A DNA stretch of 64,000 nt from Rhinopithecus roxellana (lineage: Eukaryota > Chordata > Mammalia > Primates > Cercopithecidae): positions 39,798,546 to 39,862,545 of the forward strand of contig NC_044559.1 in the NCBI RefSeq assembly GCF_007565055.1. Reading direction: 5' to 3'. Made by a program: the position numbers and the translations under genes. The notes beneath the pieces were generated by a model. That model did not search any database and was not told the DNA's origin. It worked only from the letters and a program-made list of their open reading frames with translations. The first letter of the stretch is position 1; each line of letters opens with the position of its first letter. This document shows, in pieces, positions 47,521 through 60,400 of the stretch.

Positions 47521-48366
47521 ACTCAAGAACCATTGCTCAATCCCCAGCTTCCTGGTAGAGTTCCACATATATGGTCCATTCCTGCATCTCAACTTGCCTA
47601 TATCAGAAACCATATTTGTCATTTCTATTCTATTCTTTTTTTCCCCATTATTTCTATTCTAGACAGGGATATGTCGGTTGCAAGGATCAGAAACCATTTA
47701 AACTAACTGCAGCAGAAGGCAGGGTTTATTATAAGACTACCGAGATCTCATGAATGCTGGAGGTAGAAAAACAAAATACCTCCAAGCCTCCTGCAAATGA
47801 TCAGAGGCATAGCAAAGGGAGGTGGGGGGCAGAGAAGATGCATGTCCCTGAGTGCCAATCAATGAGGGTGCCACAAAGATAGAGGCAGAGAACTTTCACC
47901 ATTTTGGTTTTTGCATTGAGTTCCTATCTTTAGCTATGTTGAACATGAAACCTCTGGTTAGGTGTTTCCTATTAGTTTCCAGGAAAATTCTGGTCCCCAG
48001 CCTCCATTTATCTCTCCACCCTAGGACGGGGATCCTTATCTCTTACTATAGGGAGCCAAAGCAAGTACTACTGTTACGGAAACATCAGGGGCTCGGTCTA
48101 GGTCCTGCTGCTTGCCACACAGAAAGTCAGTCATTTGGATGACAGAATAAGGCTTTAATCGGGTGCTGCAGCCAAGAAGATAGGAACTCAGGCTCAAATC
48201 CATCTCCCTGACCAACCAAAACTAGGGGTTTATACAGCCAGGAATAAATGTAACAATGTGTAAGAAAACAGGAAGTAGGTGGGGAAGGAACCAATCATGA
48301 TGAATGAAGGGCCTGGAGTCTTTTGTCTGGATAGGGTGATCTGATGAGTTTCAGTTCTTGATTACT

Positions 48367-48665
48367 TTCTTTTTTTTTTTTTTTTTTTTTTTTTGAACTT
48401 TTTGCACAGGCTGGAGTGTAGTGGCACAATCTCGGCTTGCTGTAACCTCCACCTCCTGGATTTAAGCAAGTCTCCTGCCTCAGCCTCCCGAGTAGCTTGG
48501 GTTACAGGTGCCCGCCACCAAGCCTGGCTAATTTTTTTGTATTTTTTGTAGAGACAGGGTTTCACCATGTTGGCCAGGCTGGTCTTGATCTCCTGACCTC
48601 AAGTGATCCACCTACCTTGGCCTCCCAAAGTGCTGGGATTACAGGTGTGAGCCACCGCGCCTGGC
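48367..48665 (-). repeat. Alu with altered 3' end
   Basis: A T24 run followed by GAACTTTTTGCACAGGCTGG: the usual GAGACGGAGTCTC block is replaced. The rest is a normal Alu ending GCGCCTGGCC. Confidence 0.93.
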
Positions 48666-48974
48666 CTGATACCTTTTTTGAGAGGCCTGAAGGTCATTTC
48701 CTCAGGAAGGAACTCAGATAAAACAAATGTAAGTTTCAAGCTTTAAGACCAAAAGGGTCCATTTCTATGTATTAAAAAATAAAAATAAAAAATAAAATAA
48801 AAGATCATGGGACATTGGGTTGGTTTCACTATCTCCACCTCCCCATCCAGGGCCCACGTGGTCTCTGGTCTCTGCTTCTCTCCTGCAACTGTTCCACACA
48901 CTCTGGATCTAGACCATCATCTTTTGCCTGCTTCTCCTTTCCTGCACTCCACTCCCCCACTGGAGATGGCCCAG

Positions 48975-49065
48975 CCCTCACATCTGAACATCCAGCCCTC
49001 ACATCTGAACATCCAGACCTCACATCTGAACATCCAGCCCTCACATCTGAACATCCAGACCTCAC
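48975..49065 (+). repeat. 21-bp minisatellite, 4.3 units
   Basis: Four consecutive 21-bp units at 48975, 48996, 49017 and 49038, each (C/A)CCTCACATCTGAACATCC then AG, plus a 7-bp partial unit. Only the first base of each unit varies, in the order C, C, A, C, A. Confidence 0.97.
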
Positions 49066-49194
49066 CGGCTTCTTTCTGTCCTCTGAAATCTTAAGTTGTG
49101 CATGCTCCACTCCTGTTTGTCACCTGAAATTTATTGCCTTGTGTGGCTGGTTCCTTCCTTAGTGCATCTGTCTCATCTCCGGGCCACAGTTTGA

Positions 49195-49445
49195 CCCCCA
49201 GGTCAGAACCTGGCTCCACCATGTCACCTTGTGATCTCAAGCAAGTTATTTAATGTCTCTGAGCCTCGGTTTCCTCAGCTACAAAATGCATAGAATAATC
49301 AATGTACTAATTGTGTTTTTAAAAAATAAAAATAAAATGGGTAGAATAGTACTCATTGTTCTCACAATGATTTTTTTTTTAAAGATAATGCAGATAAAGT
49401 GCTTAATAGAGTACCTGATACACAGTAAGAGCTCCCAGTACCAAT
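49195..49445 (-). repeat. MIR
   Basis: Reverse MIR: CTTGTGATCTCAAGCAAGTT, CTCTGAGCCTCGGTTTCCTC, then GTACCTGATACACAGTAAGA. Confidence 0.8.
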
Positions 49446-49779
49446 GGTTCCAACTCCCTCCTCAGTCTAGCAGGGGCTTAGTGAGTAGCAGATGTGATGA
49501 TTGAGTCAATCAGTGGTTCTTAGACTTTCAGATGATCAGACTCAGATGAGCAGTTTGGGGAAAGGTCCCTGCCTCTTCCCCCTATGCAACTGGGTCAGAA
49601 TCCCGGGATTGGGTTTGGGATCCTTATTAGCAGCCAGTTTTGACACACTCAGGGAGACTCTACCAGGCTGGGTGGGCCACCTCCAGTGGGAAATAGGGAG
49701 AAAGTGCCGATGTCCACCTCAGTTGGGTCTTTCCACAAGCAGTCACAGGAATTCCCCCCTCACTCAAGTCCTTGTTCAG

Positions 49780-49980
49780 TATCCCTTCCTGGGAAGGTGG
49801 CTGTCTCCCTCCATGCCCTTCCTACTCCCTCATTGCACTTTTCACTCCTTGACCCTGGAGTGTGTGTTTATTTGTCATCATCTGTCTCTCCTGCTGCTCG
49901 ATGAGGGCAGAGACCTGTGCCCCTGGCAGTGCCTAGCACATAGTATGTGGCAAGTACATTTGGCAAATCAAAGAATGAAC
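49780..49980 (+). repeat. L2 3' end
   Basis: Contains CTCGATGAGGGCAGAGACC, CAGTGCCTAGCACATAGTAT and GGCAAATCAAAGAATGAA, the L2 terminal order. Confidence 0.75.
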
Positions 49981-51669
49981 CAGTCTCTGTTAACCCTTCC
50001 TTTCCCATCACTTCACAAGATCTTGGGCAGATTTCAGAACTTTCGGATCCCTTTCCTTATTGAAGCTCAGCCCCCTCTGGTTTAGAACTCTAATCTCTTA
50101 TCTGACTCCAAGGTGACCCCCCTCCCCACCATAGATGGGCTCGCAGCCACAGGGTTTTGCATGAGGTCAAGCAATCTGCCTTCCCGTCTTCCTCCTCTAT
50201 GACCTAGGGGTGGAGGGAAGCTTGGTCTGTCTCTGGGACAACCCTCCCCTTCTCTTCTCCAGCTTCTTAGGAGTAGGAGCTGGGAGCCAAAAATTCAGGA
50301 TAAAGGACAGCAGTCTCCTAGTGTAGCTGTCACATTGCAGTCTTCTTGGGGTTGGTGGGTGCTGCTTACAGGGCTAACACTTACTGGGGGCAGCTTCCAG
50401 AGGCTGGTGCCTTACGGGATGCAGACATGAGTTCACCTAGATCCAATGGGGGCCTTCCATTGCCTAATTCCCTAACATGAGCAATCTAGCTCTACTCCAC
50501 CACACACCTGAGCTATCTTCACTGGCAGTTACACCCACAACCCCTTGCTGCTGGGGGGTCTTTTGCCTGGAGGCAGCCACCTTCCACCATGTACCTTGGA
50601 CGCCTGGGAAACTCACACATATGGGTGTTCAGGGCCACACATGGGTGGACAAGCGTCTGCCCCAGCCTACTGTCTGCCCTCTTCTCCCCTGCTCAATGAG
50701 GCTCATCCAGAGATCCGCACATTCAGAGATCAGCAAGTCCAGGGCCTGGGCATTATCTGACTGGGATGGAGTACCAGGCTGTGCCCCCTGAGGGTACCCC
50801 TGAACTCTATAGGGATTCTTTAGCAATCTTCCCCCTTCACTGGGCTTAGAGGCATAATAAGGGGAACAGCCCCTCCTCCCACGTATACATCCTGGGGAGA
50901 AAAGGAACTTGCCCCTCCTTCACAAGGCCCAGTACAGTGACTTCCTCTCCTCATCAGTCTTGGACCCAGAACCACAGGGCAAGTCCCAGTGTACAGACTG
51001 TCCAACAACCAAGCACTTCTTGATCTTCTGATCAAAGCTTCTAGCTTACAGACTCTGCCAAGTGCAACCAGCCCATGGGCCTTGTGAAAGTCAGGCTCCT
51101 AATACAGCCATGGGAACATAATTATTGTTTCCTCCTCCCTCTATTCCTTCCTTTTTCAATTCTCCTAGTGGCTAAAGGACTATAAACTGAATTGTTGCAT
51201 ATGACTTCCAGGAAGTGGTCCTGAAAGAACAAGGCAGGAATTTCCCCTTCTTCCTGATGGCTAGAAGGCAGACATGATGGCAGGAGCTGCAGCAACCATC
51301 TTGGGCTATAAAGTAGATTCTAATACGGATGGCAGAGCAATGGAGTACATTGCTGACAATCATAGAACAGATTTTAAAATCCTAGGCTGCCTGCCTCTGG
51401 TTCATTTACATGAGAAAGAAACATACTTTATCTTGTTATACCACTCTTTAAGCTTTCTGCCTCTCACAGCCAAACCTCATCCTGCTAGCCTGGCTCTGAA
51501 CTTGAGGCCTGCTCCTTTTTGGAAAAATTATTTTCTTGAAATAATCAGAACTAAAAGATAAATGGAAAGGAAATGACTTTTGCATTATAATTTAATATTT
51601 TTTTAAATGTGCTTGTGCATGACTTAAATTCTCTCTCCTACCACAACAGGTGGTACCTACCTCACGCTT

Positions 51670-51800
51670 TAGAAAACCTCACAGGTTTCAAAGTCAGTTG
51701 AACCCAAGTTAGAATTTAGTTTCTAAGATTTACTAGCTGTGTAACTATGAGTAAGTTACCCAACATTCCTAAACTTCAGTTTTGCTTTATTAAATACAAA
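51670..51800 (-). repeat. MIR
   Basis: Reverse MIR core: ACTAGCTGTGTAACTATGAG, TAAGTTACCCAACATTCCTA, AACTTCAGTTTTGC. Confidence 0.7.
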
Positions 51801-51835
51801 ATTAAAATGTCTTTCTTCAAGAATTTATCAAACAA

Positions 51836-52131
51836 GGCCAGGCATGATAGCTCAAGCCTATAATCCCAGCACTTTGGGAGACCAAGGCAGGCAGATCACT
51901 TGAGGTCAGGAGTTCGAGTCCAGCCTGGCCAACATGGTGATACCCCGTCTATACTAAAAATACAAAAATTAGCTGGGCTTGGTGGCATGCGCCTGTAATC
52001 CCAGCTACTCTGGAAGCTGAGGTGGGAGAATAGCTTGAAACCGGGAGGTGGAGTTCATAGTAAGCCGAGATTGTACCACTGCACTCCAGCCTGGGTGACA
52101 GAATGAGACTCCATCTCAAAAAAAAAAAAAA
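51836..52131 (+). repeat. Alu (AluS-like)
   Basis: Starts GGCCAGGCATGATAGCTCAA; A13 tail. Confidence 0.94.
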
Positions 52132-52139
52132 GTTTTTAT

Positions 52140-52290
52140 TATACATCTGCTATTTGCATGATATTATGCTGAAGATATGGAGAAAAAGACAGGTAAGACT
52201 TTGACCTTCATGGAACTTGAAGCCCAATGGGGAAGAGATGATAAAGAAAGCAAATAAATACACAAAATCATCACAGCAAATAGTATACTG
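52140..52290 (-). repeat. L2-type relic
   Basis: GACTTTGACCTTCATGGAAC then TTGAAGCCCAATGGGGAAG matches the reverse L2 tail order. Weak. Confidence 0.4.
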
Positions 52291-53124
52291 TAATGGAGAA
52301 TAACAGCATGGGAACACTTGGAACTGGGAGCTCATTCCCTTCAAGGACTGAAAGAATACCCTCATGTAAAGGTCTGAGCACACTAGCCAGTTACATGAGA
52401 GTCCTCTCCTAGAAGCTGCCAGACCTGTTCCCTTCAGACTGGAGCCTGCCGTAAACAAAGCCCAAGTGGCCCAGCATGCACCCCGTGTGTAGATCCTACC
52501 AGGCCAATCCAATCTGTGCTGCTTCTGTCCATCTGAAGATGAATGCAGGTCAGGATGGACAGACAGAAGGCCGCACACAGACTGCTACCAGGGAAAGCTA
52601 TTGGCTGCAGAAGCCCTGCCTAGTGCAGACTCTCTACTGAGCTGGCTTTGTTCCTTTGCATAATGGGCACCACCTGGGTCCCAGGGACTGCAACTGGCAT
52701 CAATTAGTTCTCATTGAGCCCAAGCTGGAGCACAGCCTGGCTCTCCTCCTAGGTACTAGTGCTGGAAGCAGCCAGTTCCTGGTCTGCATCTTTTACTCCT
52801 AACGACCTCCATTGGTGACCTCTTCCCAATCAAGCAGGGCCCACCAGGCACACAGCTGCCACCATGATGAGAAACCTGGTTCTCAGAGCTAAGTGATCAG
52901 ACCCCAACCACCACTGTATGCATGGAGGGGTCCAATGAACTAAGGACAACTTAAGCAACAGAGGGACTCTGAAAATTCTGGTACTGGCTTTTATTCTCAG
53001 AATTTCATTCCATACAGAGGGACAGGCAGTCTAGAATTGGTGGTATTGCACAGCACCTAAGCGGCTACTATGCAGGCAGACAGGCAGGATGGGAGAGACC
53101 CAGTCCCTACCCAGTTGTTTCCAG

Positions 53125-53390
53125 TGGTCTAATCTCAGGCAAGGGAATTAACTTCCCTAAGCTTTGGTTGCCCCATCTTAAAATGGGCATGAAAATCATA
53201 GTACCTACCTCATATTTTGGGCAAAGGATTAAGTGCAAAAATCCATGTCAACATATTTAGGAACTGTTCAGTGTGTATCTGCTATGATTTATCTTCTGCA
53301 TTCACTCACTCGATAAATGTTTTTGAGCATCTAATATGTGCTAGGCCCTATTCGAGGCTCTGGAAATGTCACACATCTGATGAACATCCA
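53125..53390 (-). repeat. MIR followed by L2 fragment
   Basis: MIR-like AAGCTTTGGTTGCCCCATCT and AAAATGGGCATGAAAATCAT, then L2-like CACTCGATAAATGTTTTTGA and AATATGTGCTAGGCCCTATT from about 53300. Confidence 0.65.
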
Positions 53391-53937
53391 TTTGTGAGGC
53401 TACAAGGCATTTAAACTGGGCAAAAGAGCTTGTGATGTACCTACCCCACTGTAGGACTTGGCTCTTTCTCCATAACCACCCAGAAACTTAGTGGCTTCAA
53501 GCAACAGACTCATGACTCTATGGGTGATCCGAGCAATGCTTGTGTTCTGGACCAGGTTAGCCAGAGATGGGTGGTCCAGGATGGCCTGATACATGGGTCA
53601 TCCAGGATGGCCTGATACATGGGGCCTGGGCCTCAGCTGGGATGTTTGCAGCCACCTTCCCCATGGTTTCTTAACCTACAAGAAGGGTACAATGGGCTTC
53701 TTCAATAGGTGGCAGAAGGTCCCACAGTAAGAAAGAAGGCAAACTCCAACTCACAAGCACTTTCCTCTAGCTATTTTTCCATTGTCCAAAGCAAGTCACA
53801 AGGCCAGAGTCCATGGGAGGGGACCACCCAAGGGCATGGAACCAGGGAACCAGGAACAAGTGGGAGCTGTTACTGCCACAACCAACCACAATGACCCATT
53901 CCTCAGTGGTCTCCAAATGTTTTTGATCATATATCCC

Positions 53938-54317
53938 TGTATTAGTCTGTTCAGGCTGCCATCACAAAATAACACAGACAGAATGGCTTAAACAACAGAA
54001 ATTTATTTCTCATAGTTCTGGAAACCCAAGGTCTGGGTGCCGGCATGGTTAGGTTGTGGTGAGGTCTCTCTTCCTGGCCTGCAGATGGCCGCCTTCTTGC
54101 TATATTCTTACATGGCCTTTCCTGGGTGCATGCACGTGGAGAGAGAGTACAATCTCTCTCTCACCCCTCTCTTACAAGGTCACCAATTCAATTGATTAGG
54201 ACCCCACCCTTATGACCTCATTTAACCTTAATTCCCTCCTAAAAGCCCCATGTCCAAATACAGTCACATTGGGCTTCAACATATGTATTTGTTGGAACAC
54301 AGTTCGGTCCATAGAAA
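53938..54317 (-). mobile_element. MaLR-like solo LTR
   Basis: Starts TGTATTAGTCTGTTCAGGCT, then GAATGGCTTAAACAACAGAA, GCAGATGGCCGCCTTCTTGC and GGGCTTCAACATATGTATTT. LTR in reverse orientation. Confidence 0.7.
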
Positions 54318-54360
54318 TCTCTATTTTTTAAAAAACTTGCAGCTCTAATACACGCATATT

Positions 54361-54500
54361 TATGTATACATTACATATAAATTTCATTAAATTTTTAAAA
54401 GATGAGTTAAAGAGGTAATATTTTAGTTATGTATACATTACATATACATTTCATTAAATTTAAAAATGTAAAAGATGAGTTAAAGATGTAATATTTTGGT
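54361..54500. repeat. Tandem duplication, about 67-73 bp x2
   Basis: TATGTATACATTACATATA occurs at 54361 and 54428, followed in both by ATTTCATTAAATTT and AAAAGATGAGTTAAAGA. The second copy has a few extra bases. Confidence 0.9.
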
Positions 54501-54832
54501 GCTTTGATGGCATTTTACTATTAATAAATAATATTCCTAGGTACAATACACACTAAGGCTCATTATGAATGACAGTGGCCGTAAATCCATCTTTCAGGGG
54601 ACCCTCTTGATCATTTTAGTTTGGGGGGCAAAGAGGCTGACTTCTTGGCAGATTTCATTTTACCTCATAATGTGCTGATACAGAGCTGATACTAGCCACA
54701 TAAGCTCTGCCAATTTCTTATGGTTTTTTGAGACTTGTACTATTAGTATTATCTTTAATCTTCAATCTATAATAATCTGTTAAAACCATATTTTCATTTT
54801 GTAAAGACCAATTTAGGTAAAACTAGATCATG

Positions 54833-55128
54833 GGTTGGGTGCAGTGCCTCACATCTGTAAATCCTAGCAATTTGGGAGGCTGAAGCCGGAGGATCTCTTG
54901 AGGCCAGGAGTTTGACACCAGCCTGGGCAACACAGAGAGACCTCATCTCTACGAAAAAAAAGAAAAGGCTCGGTGGCATGCACCTGTAGTCTCAGTTACT
55001 CAGGAGGCTGAGACAGGAGGATTACCTGAGCCCAGGAGTTCGAGGCTGTAGTGAGCTAAGATCACACCACTGCACTCCAGTGTGGGGGACAGGGCCAGAT
55101 CCTGTCTCTTTAAAAACAAAAACAAAAA
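54833..55128 (+). repeat. Alu, AluJ-like
   Basis: GGTTGGGTGCAGTGCCTCAC head. The middle linker is deleted after AAAAAAAGAAAAGGC. Confidence 0.92.
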
Positions 55129-55697
55129 AGGATCTAGGTTGTGTAGTTTGTAAATCCGTCTACCCACTTGCAAATAGACCAAACTATCTCAGATTCCCCT
55201 GAGTGTTGATGTGCAGGTGGTGAGGTTACCAGCACCGGCCCCGACATCATAGAGCCTTCAATGGTGCACCTGTGCCATGGGTGACAAAGGAGCCTCTGAG
55301 GAAAGCTATGACTATTAAGCTGAGTCCTTTTTATGCTTTGTGTTTTTTTTAATTTTTAATACTTTTTGGTGTTCTACACATTCAGAGAAACTTTTCTAGT
55401 AACAAATGATAGAAATGATCCTTGAAAGTATCATCTTCTGAATATTAAAAGATTAGGAAAATATAATTGCTTTCTTATTTTTTTAGCCCCAAAGTTCCAA
55501 TATTTTTCACACAACCCAGCAGATTATACTGAGCACCCCACTTGGAAACCACTGATTTGCTTTATCAAAAAAAAGTGGTTTTATACATGATATTAAAATG
55601 TAAAACAATGCCTTATGCCCAATGTTAGTAGCAACTGAATAGTTTATATAAAAGTATCTGGTAAGTAGGGCTTGGTCTTCTATAAAATTGTAAATCT

Positions 55698-56009
55698 GGC
55701 TGGGTGTGGTGACTCATGCCTGTAATCCCAACACTTTGGGAGGTTGAGGCAGGCGAGTCACTTGTGGCCAGGAGTTCAAGACCAGCCTGGCCAACATGGT
55801 GAAACCCCATCTCTACTAAAAATACAAAAATTAGCCAGGCATGGTGGTGTATGCCTGTAGTCCCAGCTACTCAGGAGGCTGAGGCATCAGAATCACTTGA
55901 ACCCAAATTGCTTGAACCCAGGGGGCAGAGGTTGCAGAGAGCTGAGATCAGGCCATTACACTCCAGCCTGTGACAGAGCAAGACTCTGTCTCAAAAAAAA
56001 AAAAAAAAA
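55698..56009 (+). repeat. Alu with short internal duplication
   Basis: Starts GGCTGGGTGTGGTGACTCAT. In the right arm CACTTGAACCCAAATTGCTT and then GAACCCAG shows a repeated CTTGAACCC motif. A18 tail. Confidence 0.93.
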
Positions 56010-56157
56010 GGAAATCTATGGGATTGTGAGTGATTTACTCAAAAGAAACCAAAAAAGGCTTTATATTCACATGAGCTTGTGGCCCTTGGGGAGGACATCC
56101 TCAGCTCCCTCTCCACCTCCCTGACCACAGACTGGGCTTTAGGACTCTAGTCCTATG

Positions 56158-56585
56158 TCCCATTAGTTTTCTACAACTGTCATAACAAATTACTACAAAT
56201 TCAGTGGCTTAAAACAATAGAAATTTGTTCTCTTACAGTTCTGGAGGCTGGAAGTCGAAATCAAGGTGTCGGCAGGGCTACGTTCCCTCTGAAGGTTCCA
56301 GGAGAGGCTTCTTTCTTGCCTCTTCCAGTTTCTAGTGCCATCAGCATTCCTTGGCTTGGGTGGCTTTGCTAGGTCTTCACTTTACCTTTTCCTCTATGTG
56401 TCTGTCTTTTCCTCTGTGTGACCTTTATCAGGACATGTGTCATTGGATTTCAGGACCACTCAGATAATCAGGATGACCACTTCATCTCAAAATATTGAAT
56501 TATGTCTGCAAAGACCCCGTTTCCAAATAAGGTCACATTCGCAGGTTTTTAGGGTCATCATTCAACCCACTGCACACGTTCTCCC
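56158..56585 (-). mobile_element. MaLR-like solo LTR
   Basis: Reverse orientation: CCCATTAGTTTTCTACAACT, CAGTGGCTTAAAACAATAGA, GGAGGCTGGAAGTCGAAATC, CCAAATAAGGTCACATTCGC. Same broad LTR group as 29851-30301. Confidence 0.7.
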
Positions 56586-57049
56586 TGCAATGTCAATGGA
56601 TGAATTGGGGTCCAGAATGACAGGTGGGGCACCGTGTGGAGTAGCCTTTGTCTTTTCCTCCTTCCTGACTATGCAGGACTCCTCTGAACACCATGCTTTA
56701 TCACGGAAGGCTTCCTCCTTGTACTCCACAGTTAACTCACATCTTCCATGAGAAGGAAATGCCTGAGACTTAGAAAAGGGGCCCTATGCTTCCTTCTCCC
56801 TGTCTTCCCACAATCATTCCATGCATTTCCTCTCCTCTATGATGCTTCAAAGCACTCTCCAGGCAACCACCAGCCTAGTTTCTGATCTCCAGAAAAGGAG
56901 CCACTCTTTTGGTGGGTTATCATGTCAGCCCAATGGCAGTAAAGCCTGACTAGCCCCATGGCAGAGTTCTTACAAATGGGGAAGGGAAAAGTGGACCAGA
57001 GAGACTTTCTCTGGGCCTTGGAGTCAGACTACTTTCAAATCTAATCAGG

Positions 57050-57355
57050 GGCCGGGTGTAGTGGCTCATGCCTGTAATCCAAGCACTTCGAGAGGCCAAG
57101 GCAGAAGGATTGCTTGAGTTCAAGAGTTCGAGACCAGCCTGGACGACATGGCAAAACTCCATGTCTACAAAAAAATACAGAAGTGAGCTAGGGATTGTGG
57201 TGTGTACCCGTAGTCCCAACTACTTAGTAGGCGGAGGCAGGAGGATTGCTTGAGGAGGCAGAGATTGCAGTGAGCCAAGATCACACCACTGCACTCCAGT
57301 CTGGGCAACAGAGTGAGACCCAGTCTCAAAAACTAATAATAATTTTAAAAAATAA
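57050..57355 (+). repeat. Alu, old
   Basis: GGGCCGGGTGTAGTGGCTCA head; right arm shortened at GGATTGCTTGAGGAGGCAGA. The tail has AATAAT units. Confidence 0.92.
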
Positions 57356-57493
57356 TAGGCAGTGCTCCTGGAATCTGAGGATACCCTGGCAGTTGACAGG
57401 GCAGTGGTGTTGGCTTGGGGTGAGAAAACATCAGACAAGAAGACAGAAAAATAGCTGGGTGTGGTGGCAGGGCTAACGTGCCCCAGCCTTGAG

Positions 57494-60400
57494 GTCACAC
57501 TTCAAGGAACTAGAGAAACAAGAACAAACCAAACCCAAACCCAGCAGAAGAAAAGAAACAATCAAGACCAGAACAGGACTAAATGAAATTGAAACAACCA
57601 AACTAACAAAACCTATACAAAAGATAAATGAAACAAAAAGTTGGTTCTTTGAAAAGATAAACCAAATTGATAGATCATTAGCGAGATTAACCAAGAAAAG
57701 ATGAGAGAAAATCCAAATAAGCTCAATTAAAAATGAAATGGGAGATACTACAACCAATACCACTGAAATACAAAAGGCTACTGTGGACACCTTTATGCAC
57801 ACAAACTAGAAAATCTAGATATGGATAAAGTCCTGGAAATATACAACCCTCCCAGATTAAATCAGGAAGAAATAGAAACTCTAAATAGACCAATAACAAG
57901 ATTAAAACAGTAAAAAAAAAAAAAAAAAATTGTGAACAAAATAAAGTCCAGGACCAGACGGATTCACAGGCATTCAAAGAAGAATTGGTACCAATTTTAT
58001 TGAAACTATTCCAAAAGATAAAGAGGGAATCCTCCCTAAATCATTCTATGGAGCCAGTATCATCCTGATTCTAAAACCGGGAAAAGACATAATAAAAAAA
58101 GAAAACTACAGACCAATATCCCTGATGAACACAGATGCAAAAATCTTCAACAAAATACTAGCTAACTCAATCCAACAGCATATCAAAAAGATGACACACC
58201 GTAATCAAGTGGGTTTCATAGCAGGGATGCAGGGATAGTTTATCATATGGAAGTCAATAAATGTGATACTTCACATAAACAATTAAAAACAAAAATTATA
58301 TGATTATCTCAACAGATGCAGAAAAGGCATTTGGCAACATCTAGCATCACTTTATGATTAAAACCCTCAGCAAAACTGGCATAGAAGGGATATGCCTCAA
58401 GGTAATAAAAGCCATCTATGACAAACCCTCAGCCAACATCATACTGAACGGGGAAAAGTTGAAAGCATTGCCCCTGAGAACTGGAACAAGACAAGAATGC
58501 CCACCTTCACCACTTCTATTCAACACAGACTGGAAGTCCTAGCCAGAACAATCAGACAAGAGAAAGAAATAAAGGGCATCCAAATCGGTAAAGAGGAAGT
58601 CAAACTGTCGCTGTTTGCCGATGATATGATCATATGCCTACAAAACCCTAAAGACTCATCCAAAAAGCTCCTAGATCTGATAAATGAATTGGGTCAAGTT
58701 TCAAAATCAATTCAGGAGACAAAATCAATGTACACGAATCAGTAGCACTGCTATACACCAACAGCAACCAAGCCGAGAAATAAATCAAGAACCCAATCCA
58801 TTTTACAACAGCTGCAAAAAATAAAATAAAATAAAATACTTAGACATATACTCAACCAAGGAGGTGAAAGACTTCTACAAGGAAAATTACAAAACACTGC
58901 TGAAAGAAATCACAGACAACCCAAACAAATGGAAACACATCCCATGCTCATGGATGGATAGAATCAATATTGTGAAAATGACCATAGGGCCAAAAGCAAT
59001 CTACAAATTCAATGCAATTCTCATCAAAATACCTCCATGATTCTTCAAAGAACTAGAAAAAACAATCCTAAAATTCATATGGAACCAAAAACGAGCCCAC
59101 ATAGCCAAAGCAAGACTCAGCAAGAAGAACAAATCCAGAGGCATCACATTACCTGACTTCAAGCTATACTATAAGGTCATAGTCACCAAAACAGCATGGT
59201 ACTGGCATAAAAATAGGCATGTAGACCAATGGAACAGAATAGAGAACCCAGAATAAAGCCAAACACTTACAGCCAACTGATCTTCGACCAAGCAAACAAA
59301 AACATAAAGTGGGGAAAGGACACCCTATTCAACAAATGGTGCTGGGATAATTGGCAAGCCACGTGTAGAAGAATGAAACTGGATCCTCATCTCTCACCTT
59401 ATACAAAAATCAACTCAAGGTGGATCAAAGACCTAAATCTAAGACCTGAAATCATAAACATTCTAGAAGATAACTTTGGTAAAACTCTTCTAGACGTTGG
59501 CTTAGGCAAAGAGTTCATGACCAATAACTCAAAAGCAAATGCAACAAAACAAAAATAAACAGATGGGGCCTAATTAAGCTAAAAAGCTTCTGCAGAGCAA
59601 AACAAATAACCAGCAGAGCAAACAGAAAACCCACAGAATGGGAGGAAATATCCACAAACTATGCATCTGACAAAAGACTAATATCCAGAGTCTACAAGGA
59701 ACTGAAACAAATCAGCAAGAAAAAACAAATAACCTCATCAAAAAGTGGGTAAAGGACATGGATAGACAGTTCTTCAAAAGAAGATATGCAAATGGCCAAG
59801 AAACATGAAAAAATGTTCAACATCACTAATTACCAGGGAAATGCAAATTAAAACCACAATGAGATACCACCTTACTCTTTAAGAAAGGTCCTAATTCAAA
59901 AATTTAAAAATAATAGATGTTGGTATGGATTTGGTAACAAGAGAACACTTCTACACTGCTGGTGGGAATGTAAACTTGTACAACCACTATGGAAAACAGA
60001 ATGGAGATTCCTTAAAGAACTGAAAGTAGATCTACCATTTGATCTAGTAATCCCACTACTGGGTATCCACCCAGAGGAAAATAAGTCATTATGTGAAAAA
60101 GACATATGCACACACATGTTTATAGCAGCACAATTCACAATTGCAAAAATATGGAACCAGTCTAAATGCCCATTGACCAATGAGTGGATAAAGAAAATGT
60201 GTTATATGTACACCATGGAATATTACTCATGTGAATAGCATTCATAGCAACCTGGATGGAGTTGGAGACTATTATTCTAAGTGAAGTAACTCAGGAATGG
60301 AAAACCAAATATCACATGTTCTCACTTACAAGTGGGAGCTAAGCTATGAGGACGCAAAGGTATAAGAATGACATAATGGGGGGCTGGGCACGGTGGCTTG

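Noticed and set aside
48975..49065. CRISPR-like array
   Set aside because: The 21-bp units abut with no spacers, and the genome is mammalian. It is a minisatellite.
49501..50085. 194-codon plus-strand ORF, the longest outside the CACUL1 area
   Set aside because: It opens with TTG, not ATG; its middle is L2-derived (GATGAGGGCAGAGACCTG region), and it shows no domain, splice or promoter context.
58354..59558. ORFs with reverse-transcriptase-like motifs as a possible gene
   Set aside because: They are separate fragments of a broken L1 ORF2, in different frames, with an A-tailed 3' end. There is no intact protein.
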